Of a stretch of DNA of 64,000 nt, positions 26,887 to 37,282 are shown piece by piece; the first letter of the stretch is position 1; each line of letters starts with the position of its first letter. The notes below the pieces were generated by a model. That model was not told where the DNA came from. It searched no databases and worked only from the letters and a program-made list of their open reading frames with translations. Made by a program: the position numbers and the translations under genes. Source of the stretch: Davidsoniella eucalypti (lineage: Eukaryota; Ascomycota; Sordariomycetes; Microascales; Ceratocystidaceae); contig RMBW01000109.1 of assembly GCA_004009845.1 (NCBI GenBank), positions 39,523-103,522 of the forward strand, read 5' to 3'.

Positions 26887-28915
26887 ATGAGGGCCTTTGG
26901 ACTTACCCGGCTTCTGCTGGTGCTGGCCAGTTGGCTGTCCGTAGCACTTGCTGATAATGCTACAACGACTGCCGTCCAGACAACACCATCGTGGGCATAT
27001 GCCTCAGAAATACACTTGGTCCTAGGCGGTGCTAGTGGCTATAGCTACAGCGTGTTTCCACTCACATCTGCCGAGGGCTTGAACCAGTCGTCGAGTGTGA
27101 GCGTATGTGTTTCGATTCTTTGAAATGAAAGTTTGATTGACAGATCAACTAACAACTTACGCTGTGTGTAGAAAGATATATCGATATCTGGCCCATTGGA
27201 CATCGTCGACCCAGACAATTTTGCCAATTACACCGTCGACCCTGCTCGCATGGTTTATATATCGTGCGAAGAAAGCAATTCGTCCGTATCTACCGATACT
27301 ATGTTGAATGCGCTGATGAACGAGAAGCCCCTTGCTATAATCCTTTACGGCCTTCACTATAACTACTGCTCACTGTCCGGAAACAACCTATCCTTTGATC
27401 GCATCTTCACCTGCGGTAGTTTAACGGACTCCGGTAACACACTGAGCGTGATCCAGTCCGCAGGAAACTCTATCCAGGCCAAGATCACTGGCCACGACGG
27501 CGATACCACGACCACCACTTCTCCATCTAGTGTAAAAAAGGGCAACAGCAACGGTTCAGCAGTTGCCATGAGTCTCCTATACGGAATCACGGGACTTATA
27601 TCTATCATGTTTTTGATCATTATCACCACGGGCGCCGTCCGCGCTCATCGATACCCGGAAAGGTACGGTCCCCGTGCTAGTTGGGGCAACCAACCTCGTC
27701 AAAGTCGGGCCCGTGGTCTTGCTCGCGCCGTTCTTGAGTCATTCCCTATCGTCAAGTTTGGCGACCCAATGCTGCCCAAAAAAGACCCGGCGCACGACCT
27801 TGAGTCTGGCTCTACCATGGAAGTTGCTCGCCCGCCTACAGCAGCTACCCGTGACGTAGGCGCCAATATCTCTCCAGAGACAAGGCCTAACACGGCTGAT
27901 TCACCGGTGCCGCTAGCGCATTTAGCCGACCTTGCAACCACATATTCAAAAGAAGTTACCAAAACTCGAGATTCAACGGCCGAGACTCAGCTCGATAAAG
28001 AGACAGGCGAAACACAGCATGATAACGCAGACAGTGCTTCTAGCGACGCCGAAAATGTCGATGAAAACCTGATGTGCTCTATTTGTACCGAGGAATTCCA
28101 AGTTGGCGAGGACGTTCGCGTCTTACCGTGTGATCACAAGTATCATCCCGCCTGTATCGATCCCTGGCTAGTTGACATCTCAGGAACCTGCCCATTATGG
28201 TAAGTCACGTATCTCTCTTTAGCCTCTCGTGTTTTTCGTTCCTGAATACTCCCTTTTCCGTCTTCGGTGTTAGCCTAGCCAGCAATATTTACATCCCTTT
28301 TTTGAAGAATGAACATTTGTGTGCTAACATATCGCGTTTCCTCTGATAATTAGTCGACTTGATCTCAATGGTCCGGAACCAGATACATCTGTAGATGAAA
28401 ATGATTTATCCATATTTGCACCACTACCTCCGCCATTGCGGAACGAAGATACCGATGCAACGGCAGATGCTCAAAATCAACAACATCAACAACAGCGCGG
28501 CAATAGTGATACGCCTTCAGCAAGCCGTCATAGTAGGAGCTCGATATTACTCGACTTCCACCGACTACGTACAGCAACGACGCAAAATGAGCGCATCCAG
28601 ATTCTGAGACAAATGCGTCACCGCACCTCTTATGCGGCACACTCTAGATCGCATAGCGATGAACAGGCTGGGCGTGGTATTTCAAGTAGCGCCACTACTA
28701 GTGATGAACAACAACGTCGTCTTTTGCGTAGACAAACGCTATCAGAGCGCCTACGTAAACAATTCAGAATCCGGACCCGCGTTATCCAACCACCGGGTGA
28801 TCGGCCTAATATGACCACCAATACTGGTGCTAACACTAGCGCGAGTTCCAATCGGCAAATGCCAGTTGCTATTAGTAGTGGAGCAGCGAGTGGCCCGGGA
28901 AATTCATCAACTTGA
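26887..28915 (+). CDS. Single-pass membrane RING-H2 protein (probable E3 ubiquitin ligase)
   Basis: Three exons, 26887-27102, 27172-28199 and 28354-28915, give 601 aa. A signal peptide covers residues 1-22 (hydrophobic core LLLVLASWLSVALA). A lumenal region resembling a protease-associated domain spans about 30-180, and one transmembrane helix lies near 204-226, followed by basic residues. A RING-H2 finger occupies 374-414 with all eight ligands: C374, C377, C392, H394, H397, C400, C411, C414. The last cysteine codon is split by the second intron, which confirms that splice. The C-terminal 185 residues are Gln/Asn/Ser/Arg-rich and probably disordered. The layout is that of PA-TM-RING ligases, which ubiquitinate membrane cargo in the endomembrane system; the substrate is unknown. 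Introns are 69 nt (with a CTAAC branch) and 154 nt. Confidence 0.88.
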
Positions 28916-30857
28916 GTATACGACAGATGAAAGTTGGGTTGTTTTTGCCGTTCGTTTTATTTTTACCGGTTTTAAATGGGGATGGGACAAAAGCGTGATT
29001 TGTGATCTTTTCAGAATAGCATTGAGGTCCACAGTATCATGCATTCTCAGCACTAGCTTGCACAACTTGTTAATTCATAAGAATTTTATTCTTACAAAAC
29101 ACAATCTCAATAATGATAACTTGTTCTCATGTTGTACTCTGCCATCTTCAAACATCATTTTAATCTCATAACTAAGTAACATAAATTTTCATAATGAAGC
29201 GCGGAGGCAATCAACTATTTACTATTAGCTGATGTACTGCGTACCATAAGCTACTGCACTAGGGTGTAAGTCGAGTCTGCATTGATAGAGAAGTATATGT
29301 AAGCGCCCTGGGGCTCTAGATTGGATTTTTAATCTATTAGTGTATTATATAACATAACTAATGAAGAAATTCAAAAGAGAAGCAAGAAACAAAACGAATT
29401 GACAAGGTTTTTGTACAGCACATAAGACATGTCACCATATTTGTTCCACCAGAAAACCAAGGGTAATAATCTAAAGATTAAAATCTCATAACAAAGGTAC
29501 AAAGGTTGAAGATTCATCATGTTTAGTCTAAGGCATAGTTTTCACTCTAATCTGACTTGTATCATTTAACTATAGACTAAAACTAAAACTTGAGACAACC
29601 GAATCGCACTCTGTACTTCGAATCAAGAGGTACTATACAGACCAACCCTGTATGTGATATCATTAGGGTCTTGTCTTTGTGTAACAGTCAGGTTGTCGAG
29701 TCCCCCAAGTTGATTTCCAACAGAGATTTCATAGATAGACAATTTATAACGTTCCATTTTAACATGATAGCTAAGTCTAGACAAGGCAGTCATCCCAGCC
29801 TTTCTTCAATATTGCTTTCTTTTACATATGAGGGTTGATATGGCGAAATCAGTACATCTTTCTAGTTTTACCACCGGTCTTGGCCCCAATGATAGATGGA
29901 GAGAAATAAAGATGAAATGAGGGAAAAAAAAGGAGTTTTGAGACATGACAGTACTCTTCTCGTTCAAACAGCTCAGTCTGCTTCGCCTGCCAACTGCCTT
30001 TATTGAGATACCTCCGAGATTACTTGTTCATTCGACTCATATGAGTAGTTCATAAAAAGAAACGTCGATTAGCCTATAAGAGTCTCGCAAGCCATTTCCA
30101 GAGACCGGAATAACACACTAGAGTTCAACCCACTCTGTTACAAGCTTTTTAGATTTCTTGGATGATAGAGAGAGAGACAGATACACATTTTGGGTGCCCT
30201 CGTTATGTCGAGGGACATTGTTTGATTCGGAACGATCTAGGCCGTTTGTTGGCCCATCTCATATCCCACGGCTTTATGGCTAAATTAGTATATGCGCGGA
30301 TGAAAGAAAGGAAACGCCTCCTTTTCCAATATCTACTCTTCGCCGTAAATGAGATTGTCTCAGCTTGTGCCTCATCGTACATGTATTATAGGTGTTCGCA
30401 TCCAAACATTTCTCTTCTATTTTCATTATGGTTCATACCGCCTCTCCTACCATTCTCCACCAAGAAAAAGGCCTCTATCTATCCTTCCTTTTGAGAGCTA
30501 TTCTTGAGGTTTTCTAGCTTTGTATCTTTCTTCTAATTCTACCTTTTTCACGTTCTTGTTCTGGTGAAATCGATACTTTGGAAAGCTCCATACCTTCACT
30601 TGGCTACTTGGTTGACACATCATCAGTACTATCTCTACGACGATACCATACGGTCAGATACAACGGCATGCTGACATATAGCTGAGTTCCTATGCCTGAA
30701 TAGTATCACAACCTTTATTTGCTCTTTGATCAGCAGTATTTTCTTGTTTTTCTCATACCTTGACTTGATATTGCAGATCCTACCTCAACTTACACGGAAC
30801 AACCCAATCGACTCCCGCATCTCTTCAACGTCTAAGCTTTTCGGCAAGCACTCCAAG
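28916..30857. other. Intergenic region, 1.9 kb
   Basis: AT-rich DNA between two plus-strand membrane-protein genes. No gene is seen; frames such as 30162-30494 look random and have no flanking splice sites that extend them. The final 100 bp, up to 30857, probably holds the 5' UTR of the downstream gene. Confidence 0.6.
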
Positions 30858-33061
30858 ATGAGCCCCCGGAGCCACGAGGCTACTACTGCCATAGTATCGA
30901 TCAATGGCCGCAATTCGTCGCCGTACGGACGTCCTGGAGAACCTCTCGGCGGCACTGTTATGAACGTGCTTCTGGCTTTAGTCTCCATCACCGTCATCAC
31001 TACCTTTCTCAGTACGTGTATCAACTTTATCAGTAAATCGTTGTTGGGTGTTTGTATCATGAGTCTTTGTTCATTTATTCCTACCAACTAACATTTTACT
31101 GCTTTTTTTTTGCGTGAAGCGCAACGAAGCATGAGCATCAAATATTGGAGCAGACTCCCATATGTCGTATGGCGTAAGCATCTTGAAACTTACCAGCACC
31201 AACTCTTGATATGTTACTGATATGGATTAGTTGTCTTTGCAATTTACATCGATTCGTACTGTTTCGTGTTTGCCACAGCGGTCCTGCAGTTGGCTTTTGG
31301 CGTCAACTCAACGTTATCAATGTGTTCTGGAGCTATATATCTATGTCTAGCATGCTATATCACATCAAAAGTAAGCTTTTCTTCATCATTACAAGAGCCG
31401 TTACTTATCAGTTATTAAATTTTATGTGCCTATCCTAGGTTGTAAGTCGACTCGCCCAATAGAAGCAGTGTGCTATTGGTATACTAAACGATGTTTACGT
31501 ATTTTGCAATAGTTCATCTATCTTTTCTTAGTCGAAAAGGCGGTACGTTATTATGATTGCCATACTGGAGCGCTTTCGGCGAGTTCTAACAAGTCCGTAG
31601 TATATCATCCGAGGATCTATCAAACCTCGTTTACAATCAAAGCTATACTGCTTCAACTGTTTTGCCATGTTGAGTATATCTAACCTGTCCCGTTAACAGT
31701 ATAGTTAAGCACGAACATGACTAACTTGCTTTCTATCGTAGCTATATACGTTGTCGTAGCTATTTTAAACTTTGTCTAGTAGGTTTTGGGGCATCGAAGG
31801 TCGTTCATTATCTCTGCTAACCTTCACAGTCGCATTACATATCTAGAAGACGGTGTCTGTGTCATCGGTATGCAAGACGTTGCAATGGTCCCGTTGATTT
31901 CCTTTGACGCTGTGGTCAATGTCTATCTTACAGTCATGTTTCTGTTTCCACTGAAAAGTACAGCTGAGTTATCCTTTATACAATTGAGTTTCTTCGGTAC
32001 TGACATGGTTGTTTGATAGAACTTTACAGTTATACCTGCTCCCAACGAACTCCAGCACAGTTGCGTCTTCGTACCATTGCAACACGCACATTTATTGGCG
32101 CCGTCTGTACTTTGGCTAGTAGTATCACGTAGGCGCTCACCGATAGAGATACACTTCGGGAGAGTAACTGACAACATATGCAGAAATCTCACCGTGTTGA
32201 TGGCTCTTGGCGGCGAGCCTGGATGGATCTGCTTGATCTGTTGTAACAGCGACAGTAAGCACACATATCGGTATAAAGCACGGTGCATATGAGCTCAATG
32301 ACGTCTAACTCGTACATCATGAATTAGTTCTCTTCTCAGCCCTCATCATCCAATGGGTTACTTCTAAAGACAACGCCGGAACATCTGACTCAGCGAACCG
32401 AGCCGTTGGTGCCGGACCCAATGGTGGCGACCCAGAAGACTACGCGCTCTCCTATCTCGACAAGAACGAGGCTCTACGCTCTCGCAACGTCCACATCACC
32501 GGCGGCTCATCGCACCTCCACCATCACTTCACCCACGTCACAGCCGGCAATGGCGGTGTCGGCAGTTCGTCGGGGCCGTATACGGGCGGCTCCAGAGCGA
32601 ATGCTCACACGGCAACTGCGCGGGCCGCCACTCTAGACGACGCGTCCATGATATCCGATGACGGAATCGATGCGAAACCCTCGGCTAGTACTTCATCAAC
32701 GATAGCGGCCCCGACAAATACAACGGGGGCAGCAACGACAGCAGCAACATCGGCAATTCCGACACCTGCGACTGTTACGCCGGGAGCAGTCACGGTGACC
32801 ACGACGATCCAACGTGAAAGTAAACCGACCGAGGCGTTTTTCGAGGTCGGCGACAATGAGCGCTTGCTTGCGGAGGCCTATGGCCGCAACGGTGGTACCA
32901 GGCCGGGAAGCTTGGCGGTTGGAAAGGGGGGTGGAGAGGGCGGTGGAGGGGCCGGTGGCCAGCCGTTGGTAAGCCCGGGTCTAGGGTCAAAGGGCTTCCT
33001 CCGTCAGTCTGGAAGGCCGCGGATTGCCGGCGGACCACGGGCGAGCCGGGGTGGAGATTAG
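30858..33061 (+). CDS. Intron-rich seven-helix fungal membrane protein (GPCR-like, function unknown)
   Basis: The proposed exons are 30858-31011, 31120-31173, 31231-31370, 31439-31441 (3 nt), 31513-31542, 31601-31673, 31742-31778, 31830-31957, 32020-32128, 32184-32254 and 32328-33061. All phases agree and give 510 aa. Seven hydrophobic segments follow in order, starting with NVLLALVSITVITTFL and including FIYLFLVEKAYIIRG, a conserved-looking loop after helix 3, and GEPGWICLICCNSDILFS before the last helix. The C-terminal cytosolic tail of about 230 residues is Gly/Ala/Thr/Ser-rich, probably disordered. I recognise it as a conserved Pezizomycotina integral membrane family with a receptor-like topology, but know no ligand or pathway. 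The ATG at 30858 is the first in frame after an AT-rich leader. Introns are 51-108 nt. If the 3-nt exon is skipped, the protein lacks one Val. Confidence 0.8.
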
Positions 33062-35564
33062 GCTGGTAGAGGAGAGGGAAGGGGAAGTAACTTCCACTCC
33101 GCCAGTGAGATTGAAAGAAATCAGGGTGTCCCTATCTTGTATATAGGATGATCTAGCCGTGTTTACGGGATTTAATGACTATGGAATACTCTGCCTCTAG
33201 TGTCTCCATGAAGGTCTTACTCAGTCTTCGGTATTAACATAAGCATTTCATTGATCCCAATACCATCGTCAATCAAGGATGTTGTCCTTCTTAGCTATGT
33301 TTTGTTATCATTGGTACTCTTGTTAGAGCTTCCATACTTAACGACGTCTCTAATTCGATAGTTGTAGTTTATGGCGTCTAGCATTTGAGTATCGCGGCAA
33401 ACGCCATATGTGCCTGAATGTTTGCCTATTTACCTTGATGCATGAATATCTAGTTAGATTTGGCAATCATATTTTGGCTAGTACATGAACCAATGTAGAT
33501 TTCTTATATGTATGTCACATGCTAGGATATGGGACTACGTCACTTGCTGTCATGTTGAGTTTCTAACTTCAAGTTCATGATGTCTAGGCCTTACGGACCT
33601 TTTAATTACAGCGAGCGTCGTCAGTTTACTGCTGTAGGGAAGATATAGTAACAGACTGTCAAGCAAGGAATATCCCCATCCCCACCCGCCTCGAAGAAGA
33701 CAAAATGAGGGACACGTAATGCAAGTTCACTCGACTTCGACGATAACTACATCTTATTTATTCGTAGGAATCTTGCAATCTAGTCTACGCAATGCCAATC
33801 AGGCTATCCTAACTCCAATACCTCATTATGGACTTGACTATATTTTACGTTTGCCTGAATTGCCAAGATCATACGACGCAATATTTCACTCTCTTCATAT
33901 CTCAGCATCTGAATAGCTACACGTTTTATGTTTTGTAGTTTTCAACCCACAATCCGTCATCTCTCACTAGTGCTACTGATGACAGCTCTTCGATCTATTT
34001 ATTTCTTTGTTGTTTTTGTACCCCTGATCTATCGAACTATCTCTCAGTCCATACGAATTCAGGAAATTGTGTTTGCTTCTTCTTTTGTTTTAAAGTTTAA
34101 TGAAGGTTTTCTTTTTCTACCGTTATTCCTGATCTAAGTGGCCTGAACTTCCTGACCAACTTTCTATTATTTTCTATCACTTCCCTTTGACATCCAATAG
34201 GTAGATCAGTCATTCTGTACAAGTTACTCTTTTTCCCCTTCTAGGTTTTGTGACCTGTCCCTTCCCTTTCTTTCCATCTTCTGGGTCATGCATGGTCTTC
34301 TGAAGATCACAAGTATCAGCCACTCTTTTTGGCCCATTTACACCTTTTGATAGGCACATAAACATTATTTGTATCATCTTTTCAGATCAACGTCTCCGTG
34401 CCGTGTCTCGTTCTCACTACTTTTTTTGATCTGAGAAATTGAGATCGGCCTGCCACTTACATATCAGATTTCATTAACGTCAATCACTGTGAGTCAAAGG
34501 CAAGGAACAATGAGATTTGTGGTTGAAACCTGTTCAATTTCTTTAGTTTTGTTATTGATTGTATACGTAAAAATCATGTCTATTGTAAATATCCAGCCCA
34601 GCTTTTTTTTTTCCTTTTGAAATACTTGCTTTCTTCAACATCTCGAAAAAGAATATCTGCCCGCCGGTGTAATACATATCTTTATAAGACGCCTCGAGTC
34701 TCATATCTATCCAGGTTGAGTTGCAATAAAGAATGTGAAGAAGTTGTGAGCAAGCAACGATCTGAGCATTGACTTGCCAACTCTACCAGACTTATTTTTT
34801 TGTTTCAGTTGCAGACCATGGAAAGAGAGATCTTCCAGTCAGGGCGTACTTGAAGTACAAAGAATCTATAGAGTCCAGCCACCGAATCTGAAAATGGGAG
34901 ATATTCTTGAAGAGAGGGCGTGATCTGAGAAGAAAACAAGTAGCTGTGATAAATAAAGCAATACGTTTGAAGAAGAAAAAAAGCAAGATAGGAGTCTATC
35001 GTAAAAATCCATAAACCATCCCCTAGAACCGTAACAAGTGAAAAAAAGAACAAAAAAGGATTTTGACAAAAATAGGATTCAGGGCTATAAGAGCCCAGAA
35101 GACGAAGAGAACAAAGGGGATTGGGGAGACATTGAGTGAGATGTAAAAAGTACATAGTTTCTTATGAGTAGATAGTACATGTAAACCCGTGTCAACGTCC
35201 ACTAGAAAGATAAAGAGTGTCAGGGGTGACAAAGACGATGCCCCTTGCGAGGCAACAGAGTCGACCGCCAATATAGCAAAGGAAACGAAGAAAGAGAACA
35301 AAGAAAGCTGGTATATATACAAGAAAGAAAATAGATCAAAATGTCATGGAGACAGATGAAGAGGAAAACGAGTGAAAAGAACCGACCCAACCCCAAAAGA
35401 TGCCGTCTTTGTGTAAAGACGGACTTTCTTTAGAACTAGGAAAAGAGAAAAACAAAGAAGCATCCAAAGCCTTCTACACACTTTTTGTTTGTGCAAAATA
35501 GAGCTTAACAGGTATGTCCTCTGTGGCCTTTTTTCAGTGCGGATGGGCATCTTTATCAAACAAT
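33062..35564. other. Intergenic region, 2.5 kb
   Basis: Lies between the convergent seven-helix gene (plus) and the GH128 gene (minus). I see no gene. Open frames on both strands are short and rich in Phe/Leu/Ser from T-rich DNA. Confidence 0.6.
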
Positions 35565-36794
35565 TTATGCGTAAGCAGCACCGATGGAGTTAAGCTCGGT
35601 AGAGGAGGTCAACATGTAGTCAACGGCAACATAGAAGTACGAGTAACGAGCAAGGTAGGACAGCTCGTCGAGAGTGTCGAGGTTCTCCTCGAGGAAGGAA
35701 ACGGCCTCGGCAGTAGTACCGGTAGGGGCGAACTCGGTCAGCCAGATATCACGGTCATCACCGCAAATCTCACGGACCTTGGCAAGGTGGTCAAACAGGT
35801 CGGACGAAGCCGAGGCATCGTTGTACCAGTGAGTGACGCAGAAGTCGATCTGGCAGCCGGCAGTGTCGCAGGCGGAGATGAAGTCAGTCAACCATGAGGT
35901 ACCCTCACCGTCCAAGTTGGAGTTGGAGATGGCGGGCGAGCCGATCTTGGCCTTGGAGGCGTAGGGGTTCATGTAAGTGACATGGGCAGCGGCGGCCTCG
36001 GCGGCAGTCATATCCGACTGGGAGCTGATATCAGGCTCGTTGAAGGACAGCAGGTGGGTAGAACCGGCCTCGATAGCGGCATCGGCAGCAGCAGTCCAGC
36101 CGTCAGTGTAGGTGGACGAGGCACCCCACAGCATAGGGACGAACTCGGTGTCGACAGTAACGTCACCGGCAGACGAGCCCCAGTTGTAGGTCCACGAGTA
36201 AGTGCGCTTGTCAAAGAAGGGAGTCAGCAGCGAGGCATCGTTGTAGGCCAGACCACGCTTCGAGGAAGAAGAAGTGGAAGTCGAAGACGACGAGGAACTA
36301 GTTTTACTAGCACTAGTGCTGCTCGACGAAGACGAAGTGGGAGCGGCAACGGCGGCAGCGGCGACAGTCACGCCCAGAGCGACATCTTCGACGATGGCGG
36401 AGCTGGAAGTAGTAGCAGCAGCAGCGGCGGCGGCAACCGAGGAGCTGGTGGGGACAACGGTGACCAGCGTGGTAGAAGACGGGGTGCTGGAGGTCGAAGT
36501 GGTGGAGGTCGACGAGGTAGAGGTGGAGGTCGAGGACGAAGTAGAAGAAGTAGTGGTGGTAGGCTCCTGGGTAGGCTTCACATACTCAGTGGTCGAAGTG
36601 GCAACCGACTCACCGCCAGTGACATAGTAAGTCGCGGTGACAGTGACCCAGTCGGTCTGCATAGCGCGGTCCTGGAGCTTGTTGGCCTCAGAACGACGGT
36701 GCATCTGGTTGTGGCGGAAAGAGTTGGCAGCCAGGGCATTGCCGGCCAGAGAGGAAGCAGCCAGTAGGCTGACGATGGGGTTCTTGGCAATCAT
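35565..36794 (-). CDS. Secreted GH128 glycoside hydrolase, Asl1-like
   Basis: One uninterrupted exon encodes 409 aa. The ATG at 36794 is preferred over upstream in-frame starts because it opens a clean signal peptide (residues 1-22, ending AGNALA). A basic site, HRRSE, follows, then a Ser/Thr/Ala-rich linker to about residue 180, probably O-glycosylated or wall-anchoring. The catalytic domain runs from about 185 to the C-terminus. It has the family's acid/base motif FNEPD with E253 and the nucleophile in WLTEFAPTG with E354, on beta strands 4 and 7 of a TIM barrel. GH128 enzymes (Schizosaccharomyces Asl1, Lentinula GLU1) cleave beta-1,3-glucan, so a role in cell-wall remodelling is expected. 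The gene is transcribed leftward; its presumed promoter holds short repeats at 37233-37282. Confidence 0.92.
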   Translation of the reverse strand: MIAKNPIVSLLAASSLAGNALAANSFRHNQMHRRSEANKLQDRAMQTDWVTVTATYYVTGGESVATSTTEYVKPTQEPTTTTSSTSSSTSTSTSSTSTTSTSSTPSSTTLVTVVPTSSSVAAAAAAATTSSSAIVEDVALGVTVAAAAVAAPTSSSSSSTSASKTSSSSSSTSTSSSSKRGLAYNDASLLTPFFDKRTYSWTYNWGSSAGDVTVDTEFVPMLWGASSTYTDGWTAAADAAIEAGSTHLLSFNEPDISSQSDMTAAEAAAAHVTYMNPYASKAKIGSPAISNSNLDGEGTSWLTDFISACDTAGCQIDFCVTHWYNDASASSDLFDHLAKVREICGDDRDIWLTEFAPTGTTAEAVSFLEENLDTLDELSYLARYSYFYVAVDYMLTSSTELNSIGAAYA

Positions 36795-37232
36795 AGTGAT
36801 GATGGTGATGTGGGTGTTGGTGTTGGTGTATATAAAACCGAAGATATAAACAAAGAGTCTGTGGTGGTTGGTTTGGTGCGATAGAGTGTGCTCCAAGAGA
36901 ATGAAAGAGAAGATCGCTAGCGACCTAGGAATAAACAAGAACGGCGGGCTCGGTAGAGAACGATGCCGATATCAAGGAAAGAAAGCCACGAAGAAGGCAG
37001 CAGAGAAAGCACAGAAACAAAAGGATTGTCGGTTAACCACACAGCGGTTATTGCGAGACGAAGAGAGGGGATGTGAGGAGGGGAAGAAGGGAGAGGCAGA
37101 GGTCAAAAGAGAGATCTGGTGATGGCGAGGTCGAGGGTTAATAAAGAAGAGTACAGAGTCCGAGTGGCAGAAACAACAAGCGGCCGGAAGAACGAAAGGG
37201 ACGGGCGTCCTTTATGTACAGTGCAGGCTTTG

Positions 37233-37282
37233 ATGGGCTTTAGTGGCTCTCGAAGGCTCTAGTGGGCTTTAGTGGGCTTTTA
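37233..37282 (-). promoter_or_regulatory. Short direct repeats upstream of the GH128 gene
   Basis: The word GGGCTTTAGTGG occurs at two places, and a third variant, GGGCTTTTAGTG, follows directly, all 440-490 bp upstream of the GH128 start codon. They may be regulatory boxes for that gene. No factor is known to me for this motif. Confidence 0.35.

Noticed and set aside
35982..36767. 261-aa plus-strand frame rich in Gly/Arg/Ser
   Set aside because: It is the antisense shadow of the Ser/Thr-rich linker and catalytic domain of the GH128 gene.
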